Assembly (NCBI GenBank): GCA_963555705.1
Contig: OY743187.1
Location: 15,638,133-15,702,132, forward strand
Length of the DNA: 64,000 nt
Direction: 5' to 3'
Source of the DNA: Ligustrum vulgare
Taxonomy: Eukaryota; Streptophyta; Magnoliopsida; Lamiales; Oleaceae
Shown here: positions 55,801-64,000 of the stretch, piece by piece
How the letters are laid out: every line of letters begins with the position of its first letter
Numbering within the stretch: the stretch's first letter is position 1
Position numbers and translations under genes: made by a program
Notes under the pieces: generated by a model
Database searches by the model: none
What the model was told of the DNA's origin: nothing
Seen by the model: only the letters and a program-made list of their open reading frames with translations

Positions 55801-56836
55801 GTGTACCAGTATATTCCCGCATATTATGTAAAGAGTCAGAACAGCTGGTCATATGATTTGAAGCACCAGAATCAACAATCCAAGATGAAGAAGAAGATTT
55901 ATATTTACCTTGAAGACCGAGCGCAGAAAAGGCAGAGAGAATCATCTGTTGTACCATTTCAGGAGTAATTGCTGGTTGAGTAGAAGTAGATGAAGTATTT
56001 ATGGAAGTAGTAGCTTGAAATGCTTGGGCTCGTCGATTCTCTGGACGCGTAGGACATTCCTTGATAGTATGTCCATTCTGCTTACAGTAGTTGCAAAATT
56101 TCTTGGTGCAATTGCGAGCAATATGTCCGAAATCCTTGCAATTATAGCATTGAATTGGCCCCTTTCCACGATTCTTTCCTTGAGCCGCATATGCAACATT
56201 GACCACCTCAGATGTTACCTTAGTAGTGCTCAATTCATCCTGTGTAGCCAACCGTTGTTCCTCGCGTAACAGTTCCCCAAGGCAAACTTCCAAAGAAGGA
56301 ACTGGATCCCTATTTAAGAGTCCCGCACGAGCAACTTCAAATTCAGGTCGTAGTTTCATCAAAAATTGGTCACGCCTACTGACATTGTGAACGGCCTGAA
56401 GAGCGGTGAGAGCCTCTGTTGGGACCTTTGCATATATAATGCCAGAATATTCGCTTCATAAATTAAGAAACCCAGAATAGTATTGCTCAATTGTGAGATT
56501 ACCTTGACTGTAGTTGGCAATATCAAGCTCCAATTGAAATCGCCTAGCAGTATTTTCCTGATGATATATTCTTTTAAGATACTCCCACATCTCCTTAGCA
56601 GTACCAAACGAACGTAAGTTATTCACCATATGAGCCTCAATAGACCCCAAAATCCAAGAGATTATACGGGCATCTTTTGTTTCCCACTGGGTAAGTTCCT
56701 TAGCATCATTAGGAATGGGAGAAGACCCGTCAATGTGACCCCACAACTCCTTCCCCTTCAAAAACATTTTTAATTGAAATTCCCACGCTGTGTAATTTTT
56801 TCCCGTAAATCTTACACAAAAATCATTGGTAGACAT
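52841..56836 (-). pseudogene. Copia gag-pol, broken
   Basis: Read from 56836 (MSTNDFCVRF) downward: gag; a TGG-to-TGA stop near 56454 (FLNL stop SEYSG); gag end with two CCHC knuckles (CYNCKDFGHIARNC and CNYCKQNGHTIKEC near 56090-56160); protease WIVDSGASNHMTS; integrase zinc domain and DVWGVTPV. RSDNG near 55110 loses one base and shifts frame until about 55010. Integrase end and RT start follow, with a CGA-to-TGA stop at 54180-54182 (ERYKA stop WVALGNRR). RT has MDVKNAFLHG and YVDDIVITG. A further CGA-to-TGA precedes PDISF at about 53466, and an extra T near 53365 shifts frame before RNase H (YSDADWAGCSDTRRS). Five simple lesions, so recent decay. It cannot make a full polyprotein. Confidence 0.92.
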
Positions 56837-57342
56837 GCTTTTAGAATAAAAAAAAACAAAGAAATTTCCCAAAAATTAATCCAAAGTATATAATGCCCAA
56901 TCAAATGGAATGAGCCCAACTTGTCCAACAAAGGCCCAAGACTGTCCAAAAAAAAAAAGAGCCCAGGCAGATAGATAAATCAGAGACGCTGAGACTAAGC
57001 CACGAAGAACCCAAGCAGAGTGATGCGTCGGAGAAGAAGACAGCAACTACCGAAAACTACCAAGGAATGCTTGCTGCCACGAAGAACACCCAACAACAGA
57101 GAACAACAAGGGACCCCCGACAACCAAGACTGCTGATGTCGTAACCAAAAGACCAGCAATTCGAGAATCCGAGGAACCCAGATCGTGCTGTCAGAAATGA
57201 CTACTGGAGACCACAATAATGCTGAATAAACCTCAGCCGTGAATCAAGAGAACTAAGAAGAGTTTTCTCGCTAGAAAGAAGACCCCTAGCCGACCCGATA
57301 TGATTCCAGCCACAGAAGAAGACCTTACGTGAAATAAAGGTA

Positions 57343-57356
57343 TGGCTCTGATACCA
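57343..57356 (-). promoter_or_regulatory. Primer-binding site of minus-strand Copia
   Basis: Minus-strand TGGTATCAGAGCCA directly follows the 5' LTR 57357-57551; initiator tRNA-Met type. Confidence 0.9.
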
Positions 57357-57551
57357 TGACAAAGTTTTGGCTGAATACTTTCCTCTGTGAGGATTACTGT
57401 CATTATATAGAAAATAATGTCCATAATTACATGCCAAGATTGAAGCTAATTACAGCAATTACAAGTCTATCTATGGAAAGAATATATACACCACATATGT
57501 ACACTAAATATAGAATACAGTAAATATAGAATAATATCTCTTCGATTGACA
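57357..57551 (-). repeat. 5' LTR of minus-strand Copia
   Basis: 195 bp, TGTCAATCGA to TTTGTCA on the minus strand, next to TSD GATCG. Confidence 0.9.
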
Positions 57552-57556
57552 GATCG

Positions 57557-58337
57557 AAGGATGGAAAATGACCTCATATGGTGCTATGATCCCACCCACC
57601 AGATAATTTCTCTGGCACGAAAAACGAGAGCTTTATTTGACGACGACAATTCAAATGTGCGTCCTGTGGATCCCACTCTCATTAACCATGGTTGACTTTG
57701 ATAAATGCCGATGACATGTATTAAATGAAATTGGTGTATAATAAAATTTGGATTACACTGATCTTAATTCACAATCATGTCCTTCGATGATGGGAATTCA
57801 TATGCGCATCGTGGAGGGCCAACTATGCTTAACTTCAGATACAGACCTCGTCAAATGCAGCAAAAAAAATGTGTGCAAAAAACTTAGATTTTGATGATCA
57901 TAGCTAGGGACTAATACAATTAACAATATGAGATGTATTCAGTAAAGTTAATTTTGATGAATCCATACACAATTCATACACTACGTATTGGTACTTGATA
58001 GTACCTCATCAATGTCATTTAAAAAATGTAAAAGTTGTTCAGCAATGAGAAAATAAAAAAATAAGAAAAAGATAATAATAACAAGCTTGATATTATTGTA
58101 ACACCATAATTTTTTTTGAAACACAGTTGCATAAAAAATCACTAAATTTTGGATTATTTCGCTTCATATAGGAATAAATTCGATAAATATACCTGAAAAT
58201 AGAGTATACAATTTGATATCTCGATTTTCCCTAAGAAAAACACATGATGGCAAAAAATCATTAAATTATGAACCAAAAATGGAAATCCATTTGTTTCGTG
58301 CGGGATCTCGCTAACAATTAAAGTGGAATCAGACGAA
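57557..58337. repeat. Segmental duplication copy C, right part
   Basis: Matches copy D 16737-17517, including the first 47 bp of the CCATT solo LTR (58291-58337), into which the Gypsy element then inserted. The CTATG mini-LTR is absent (57586: GGTGCTATGATCCC). Confidence 0.85.
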
Positions 58338-61300
58338 TGTATAGCGACCCAGAATTTTTATGCAATAAATAATTATTTTAATATTTAGAAAATTGTGTCG
58401 CTACTATTTCATTTATTATTTTGAAATTAATGCCGCGACGGATTCGTCTAGCCAAGTCAAGAAATATCGAATTTGTTCGATTTTAAATTAAAATCCGAAT
58501 TTCTAAAATTATGTTATTTTAATTATTTATTCAAAGTATTATTTTCAAAATCATTTTTAATTCCAAATTTATTAAAATATCTCAATTTTCTTTATTCTCA
58601 AATTATTTTCAGTCCAAAGTATATCTGTTTTAAACACATTTCTTAATCAAAATTAGTCTAATTTTCAATGGATTACTTCCCACTTTTTTTTTCATCTTTA
58701 TTACATTATTAAGCACCTACTCTACTCATATTCCCCATGTTCCCATTAATCATTTTATTTTCTTTTTTTTTTTCTTTCCTTTTGAGCACTTTCATCCTCA
58801 AGACATCATCATCACCAAACCAACTAATTATTCCCCATGTCTCCCACTTTTCTCTCCAATAAATCACCATCACGACAATCACTATAATCATCATCAATCC
58901 ACAAGCTTTGCCTCAACTCCAAAACCGGCCATTTCTATAAGCACCTATGCTGCAACCACCAATGCAGCCACCACAGATGTTGCCTTCCATCCTCACCACC
59001 CCAGTGCAGCTCAATCTGCAATCAGTCTCCAACCATCAACAAAAGGGTAATGTTAAACATCCAATTCACCAAAGCTGTTGATTCACCATCATTTTCAAAT
59101 CAGCATCATCATCACCGGACACCACCAATTCACAGCAAATTCACTATCAATGCACTGCTCAATTCAAGAAATCATCTCCATGACTCCCAATCGAACAAAC
59201 CAAACACTGCCTCAACCAATTTTGATCAAGCAGACACCATCACTGCTGAATCACCCTCACCTCATTGCAATCAACCACAGTATTCATCATTTTATCATCG
59301 ATCAAACCATCACCGGAAATTAACTCAACCACAGCCACCACCGTACCTAGCTACAATCATCAGACGACATCACCACCTCCGACCACCACTACTCAACTCT
59401 AAATCACCAAATGAACACCAACCTTCAAGATCAAACATCCGTTCATCATCATCATCGCCAACAACCCAATCATCACAACCAATACATCAAAACCACCCTG
59501 CAACCAGTTTTCGTTGCAGCTCCAAACCGCCACGCAACCAACTCAGCCCATCCAACTCACCATCTTCATCACCAACGTAATCACTGTAAAACCACCAAGT
59601 CATCATCACCCAATCACCGAATCATCACCACCCAAAACCATCATCCTCAGTCACAAATCAAACCCAAAATCAAAACTGAAAACCCAGAATAAGTTATCCC
59701 AAATACTTACCTACCTCGACCGCCGACTGTTTTGACCGGATTTACAACCGGAAATCGCTACCTTAAACCGCGACTTTGAGCCTCGATAAATCTCTGATTC
59801 AAACCTATCTCGCATCAAAGCTTCCTCAAATCAGAACTCCCACACTTTACCGTCCTTCGCCTCACCTAGCGCCGGCGAATCACCGGCGGTATTACTCGAT
59901 CGCCTCCTCCGCCTTTTTTGTTCTCTGAGAGTGAGAGAATGGTAGAGAGAGAGAGTGAAATCGATATGAATGAGAGAGAGAGTAAAAGATCTGAATGATA
60001 TATTTCCAGAATTTGCAAATCAGTCCCTGATGTTTTAAATTGTTTTAATTCAGTCCCTACTGTTTTAAACTCATCCATTTCAGCCTCAAAGCTTTAAAAT
60101 GATTTACTTCAGCCCTTTAACTTTAAACTCTTTTATTTCAGTACCTGCTGATTTACTTTTAAGCCCAAGTTTTAAAAGTATTCATTTTAGTCCCTTAACT
60201 TTCAAAATATCTATTTTAGTCCCTGAACTTTCAAAAGTATTCATTTTAGTCCCTCAACTTTCAAAACATCAATTTTAGTCCTCAAATTATAATTTATCAT
60301 TTTGAACTATATATTCGATATACTAAAGTGACTTATTGGCTAAGACGAAGCGTACGGAGAATTTAAAGAAATTGAAGTCATTCCCGCTCAACTTTGCACT
60401 CGTTGGATTTGAGGTAGACTCGCACTTATTAATTGATTTAAATTATGATTTCATATGAATGTCATGTGACTTGTGAAAGTCAATTTTTAAGAAAAACAAG
60501 TATGTTTTTATGAAAGGTAAATATACCTTATGTTGTTATGAAAAGTAAGTATGTTTTTATGAAAAGAAAATATACTTTATGTTTTTACGAAAAGTAAGTA
60601 TACCCTATGCTTCACGAAAATGTTTTTTTTGGATCATTGCTATGAAATCAATCTACCAAGATTGTTTTGGGTCCCATATGATAAGTTATGATATGTTAAG
60701 GGGACCGGAGTTTTAGTAGCGCTACACATAAGAATTATTGCCACCTAAGTTCGGTAACATTCTTGTGTCTCCTATGTTTATGAGGATTTGCCACGAAGTT
60801 CGGTAAAATTCCTATCTTTCCATATGTTTATGAGGATTTACCACCTAAGTTCGGTAAAATTCCTGTCGCATATGTTTATGAGGATTTCGATCCTATCTTA
60901 TGTTATGATGCAATTGATCCCTATGAATTTCAGAAAATTATGCTTGGTATACTTACTACATAAGAATTCTTACCACCTAAGTTCGGTAAAATTCTTATGT
61001 TTATGAGGATTTCGATTTTATCCTATGTTATGATGAAAACTTACTGTTATTATGATTTTACTACATAAGAATTCTTACCACCTAAGTTCGGTAAAATTCT
61101 TATGTTTATGAGGATTTCAATCCTATCTTATGTTATGCTTTCAAAAGAAATTATGCTTGGCATAATTAAAATGTTTTATAAGTATATGGTTTTCAAAGAA
61201 CTGTTTTCAAAGAGATGTTTTCAAAGAGCATATGATTTGCAAAATATGTCCCGTGCTGTAATGCACAATATGAGTTTTATCAAGAACAGTTTTATAAAGA

Positions 61301-62570
61301 AGCTCTATCAATGCCCGTTTTATAAAGAGCCGGGATTTATGTGTTTAATCATCTTATAAATTAAATTAATTTGCGATGAGTCTACTGAGTATTTCCCCCA
61401 TGAAATACTCACCCTACTTTTAACAGTTTTGCAGGTTTCGGAGACGGTGGCGAGCGATGAATGATGGTGGCAATAATCGTTAAACGGTTGAAAGTTTGAC
61501 GTTAATGATTTCCGTATTTTCTAAACAATCGAATAATTTAGAGAAGTTCATTTATTTGAGAAATTATGATATTTACAATATTAATGGTTCTATTTACTAT
61601 TTCAAATGGTTTCATAAATGTTTTCAATTTTAGCGGCCATTACAGTTTATTTAATGTTGCCAAAAATGAATTTCAACTATTTCTTCCGCAAAAATATTAT
61701 TCGAAAAATTTAGACAGAAAATGACGTAGTGAATCGGGTATACGGAACTCGGGGCGTTACAAGTTGGTATCAGAGATAGTCTGCGTTTCTGTAGACTGGA
61801 AAAATTTTCAAAAAGAATTTTCAAGAAATATTTTCCATTATAAAATTTTATTGATGAAGATTGCCACTGCCATCATTCGTTCCACCAACTCCGAGGTAAA
61901 GAAGTTTATGATGTTTAAAGTTAGTTCAGTATTTCGAATACTCATTTTATTGATTTATGAGAAAGAATGAAGAGTATTTCGGATACTTATGATTTATGAG
62001 AAATAAGAATGTATTTCTTCGAAAATAATGATGTTGTTATGCTTTGTCATAACTTATATGCTTTAATGTATGATTATGAGAAATTTTTAAAGAAAACGAG
62101 TGTTGAGCATAATGGGAATAATATGATTTTATTGAGAATTAAGTAATGGATATTATGTTGAGATAATTTATTATGCCTCTATGTTGAAGAGAAATTTATT
62201 ATGAAGTTTGGCTTTGTGAATAAATTTTGGGAATATGATTTATGGCATATATTTATAAGTATGAGTAACTTTTGAGCCAATTAAGGTATGGAAGGAAGTA
62301 ATATTGTGATATTGAAAAATATGATTTGAAATTTCTATGTTGAGGAATTATGAATTGAATTATGGGATATTTTGATGATATTGAAGTTTGGAATCGTTTT
62401 CAATATTTTAGATCGTTGTGATCAAATGTGGAGTTATTTATTATTGTGAGTTATGAAGTATGTTTATGGTTTGGATAAGTCCAAATTACAAGGGAGACTC
62501 TATCCAGAATTTTATCATTTGGAATTAAGAGCATAATATGATAAGCATCCACTAAAGAAATTAAGGTTAG
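58338..62570 (+). mobile_element. Gypsy-type element (TGTAGCGACC family), 5' LTR plus leader, 3' truncated
   Basis: The LTR is 58338 to 61761 (about 3.42 kb, TGTATAGCGACC to GGGGCGTTACA), then a PBS at about 61765 (TGGTATCAGAG) and about 0.8 kb of leader shared for its first part with 5523-5905. No gag or pol is reached before the LOG gene's 3' region, so the element is truncated and no right TSD can be seen. The LTR contains a C/A-rich part (58900-59700), repeats of TTAGTCCCTxAACTTTCAAAA (about 60130-60290) and four or five units of an AAGAATTCTT-containing repeat (60725-61130). His/Pro-rich ORFs in it are not considered genes. Confidence 0.8.
60725..61130. repeat. Tandem repeat in Gypsy LTR
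   Basis: Units carry CCACCTAAGTTCGGTAAAAT followed by TTATGTTTATGAGGATTTCG; about five complete or partial units here versus two in the copy at 6121-6335. Confidence 0.8.
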
Positions 62571-62689
62571 ACATGCAAGATCATTTACATCACAAACGAG
62601 ATTTAGTAGATGATAGCAGAAATTTTATTATTTTCTCATAAGGAGAACACACAAGAGTCACACTGGAAAGGAAATACATGAAACACACA

Positions 62690-62950
62690 AAAGCATAAGA
62701 GAAAAACATGGAAAGATCCTCAGAATGAGAGATGTGTTTCCGGAGTAGCCGTATCCTACCACCTCTGATCTTTTGAGGATATAAAGAGAAAACCTTCAAA
62801 GAGGTGTGTTTCGAGAGTAAGAATACTCCGTAATCTACCACCTGGAATCTTTGAAGTACACACAAGATTTAAACATTAAGGAAATCCTAGTAAATGGAGG
62901 GGTGTCTCGAGAGTGAGAATACTCCGTACTCTACCCCCACCTATTCTAAG
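62690..62950 (-). repeat. Three imperfect repeats in the LOG 3' flank
   Basis: Units at about 62729-62778, 62800-62855 and 62897-62958 share GTGTxTCGAGAGT, GAATACTCCGTA and TCTACCACCT blocks. They lie downstream of the LOG stop and would be in its 3' UTR if the transcript reaches about 62700. Confidence 0.65.
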
Positions 62951-62952
62951 AT

Positions 62953-63606
62953 TCAAAGAGTTAAGTTTACATTAACCGGACTCCATTTTCGCTTGATTCC
63001 CCTTCCTTGCGACCAATCTATCTTAACTCCTGCTGGATCTTGTATTGAGATATATGACTGCAGCTTATCCAGTAGTTCATCAATAGTAGGAGCAGAAATA
63101 AGAAGCCTTCTGGAAAATGGAGAGATGAATCCCTGTTCCACAGCATAATCAAGAAAGGTTAACAAACCATCAAAGAAATTGTTAACATTCAGAAGCCCAA
63201 TAGGCTTAGTATGGAGATCTAGTTGAGCCCACGAGGTAATGTTAAAGATTTCTTCTAAGGTACCAAAACCTCCGGGCAGGGCTATAAAGGCATCAGAACC
63301 ATATAGCATACAAGTTATGCGTTCATGGATGGATAAGGTTTGAACTTCATGCCCTCGTGTTTTGCCTGCAACATCTACCAAAGGGACAGGTATGACACCG
63401 ATTACTTTTGATTTCTCTGCAAGAGCAGATTGGGAAACACAACCCATTAGACCACTGCTACCACCCCCATATACAAGAGTGATACCTTTTTCCCCCAGTT
63501 TCTTTCCAAGATCTACAGCCGCTTCTAGATAACCGAAGCCTTTCCCTACTTTTGATCCACAAAATACACAAATAGTTTTGATCTGTCGAAGTTTTGGTGC
63601 TTCCAT
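62953..63606 (-). CDS. LOG: LOG-family cytokinin riboside 5'-monophosphate phosphoribohydrolase
   Basis: A complete single-exon ORF of 217 codons, the usual length of plant LOG proteins. The family releases free, active cytokinin bases from nucleoside 5'-monophosphates in the cytosol and nucleus. Motifs: GGGSSGLMG at 47-55, IHER with R96 at 93-96, and PGGFGTLEE at 111-119 with E119, the LOG signature. The segment after HER reads ITCML where many LOGs have a Lys (HERKAEM), so this belongs to a divergent LOG-like subgroup; the core catalytic Arg and Glu are kept. No signal peptide or membrane segment. Many LOG genes have introns; a one-exon copy suggests the subgroup structure or a retrocopy, though no poly-A or TSD was seen. 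It is the only clearly intact host gene here. Start chosen at MEAPKLRQIK; no longer upstream frame. Confidence 0.95.
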   Translation of the reverse strand: MEAPKLRQIKTICVFCGSKVGKGFGYLEAAVDLGKKLGEKGITLVYGGGSSGLMGCVSQSALAEKSKVIGVIPVPLVDVAGKTRGHEVQTLSIHERITCMLYGSDAFIALPGGFGTLEEIFNITSWAQLDLHTKPIGLLNVNNFFDGLLTFLDYAVEQGFISPFSRRLLISAPTIDELLDKLQSYISIQDPAGVKIDWSQGRGIKRKWSPVNVNLTL

Positions 63607-64000
63607 CTTTGATAGTAAAGAAGGGAAAACTTACGAAGAAGATGTGATTTTGGGATGCCTGAACTATGAAATATGTTTGACTATTTAAAGCCGGAAAAAT
63701 TTACTGTTTTTGATTGATTCTGAAAAAGTAAAGATTTACTTTTGACAAAATCAGCCCACTTTTGAATATTTTATCGTATCGAGGCTGTCATCTTTCGGCG
63801 ATTAAATATTTATTTCCAGCTTTATCAAACCTCGAGAAAGGAAAATATATTTTATTTCCAAAACGCGTGAAAGAAAGCAGCAAAATATTTTAAAAAAAAA
63901 AGATTTACCTTATATCATTGCTGAACTGCCAGAAGCCTCATTTTGTAAAACAGACTGGCAAACAGGATCTTTCGATATTATATTTTGGAGACTATAACGA
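63607..64000 (-). promoter_or_regulatory. LOG upstream region with TATA box
   Basis: On the minus strand CTTTAAATAG (63690-63681) lies about 75 bp upstream of the LOG ATG, a good TATA position. Further upstream only AT-rich sequence; no other gene. Confidence 0.5.

Larger units (their letters stand above)
52639..57551 (-). mobile_element. Ty1-copia retrotransposon, full-length, coding region mutated
   Basis: LTRs 52639-52833 and 57357-57551 are 195 bp with two differences by eye. TSD GATCG is at 52634-52638 and 57552-57556, and copies A, B and D show the uninterrupted site (16731). On the minus strand the PBS (TGGTATCAGAGCCA) is at 57343-57356 and the polypurine tract (TTGAGGGGGGA) at 52834-52845. 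Structure is complete but gag-pol carries three stops and two frameshifts. Confidence 0.95.

Noticed and set aside
59050..59735. 176-codon His/Ser/Pro-rich ORF
   Set aside because: Same LTR context as above; no conservation of the protein between the two LTR copies.

Overview
This is a eudicot plant nuclear window. It is AT-rich, dense in LTR retrotransposons, and carries a plant-type LOG gene and plant J-domain/DUF3444 genes. An asterid is plausible, but I cannot fix a genus. Two components dominate: a degraded tandem array of J-domain (DnaJ) + DUF3444 genes with their duplicated flanks, and many layers of mobile elements nested inside it. The only ordinary, complete host gene is a single-exon LOG-family gene on the minus strand at 62953-63606.

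Layout. 1-2476 and 12132-12955 are one copy (A) of a segmental duplication. It holds a CACTA-like subterminal array, a solo LTR (1534-2378) and a 220-bp mini-LTR (12460-12679), and ends abruptly at an orphan DUF3444 exon (12956-13819). Copy A is split by a 9.65-kb minus-strand Athila-type element lacking RT/IN (2477-12126). That element's own 3' LTR is split by a rearranged Gypsy element (3654-7069). 15000-15689 is a CACTA-like DNA element with SINE-like promoter pieces. 16018-18392 is another unit flank (D) with a solo LTR. 18854-19323 is a Harbinger-like MITE. 19327-22640 is copy B, colinear with A but without the Athila element. 23005-36065 is a decayed Copia, itself interrupted by a solo LTR (23431-24597) and by an 8.26-kb Athila-lineage element with gag and protease but no RT (25339-33593). 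36711-41812 is an intact Copia with apparently identical LTRs and one 1295-codon gag-pol ORF, inserted into the 5' region of a J-domain paralogue. 44838-45783 is a decayed J-domain gene. 50204-51442 is a J-domain gene whose 3' end runs into the CACTA-like array. 52639-57551 is a minus-strand Copia with stops and frameshifts. 58338-about 62570 is a second, 3'-truncated copy of the Gypsy family seen at 3654. 62953-63606 is LOG.

Insertion order can be read because many elements have 5-bp target-site duplications and the duplicated units supply empty sites. The least familiar signal is in the two Athila-lineage elements (opposite strands, different LTRs). Both carry a small hairpin with loop AGGCAA about 46 nt after the ORF stop. 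Both also carry, at the terminal polypurine tract and at an internal polypurine-like tract, a hairpin with an AGGA loop. Stem sequences differ between copies while pairing and loops are kept. Palindromic ACGGCCGT arrays in two LTR families are a second unexplained feature. I saw no tRNA, rRNA, CRISPR or operon-like structure. All similarity statements are by eye.
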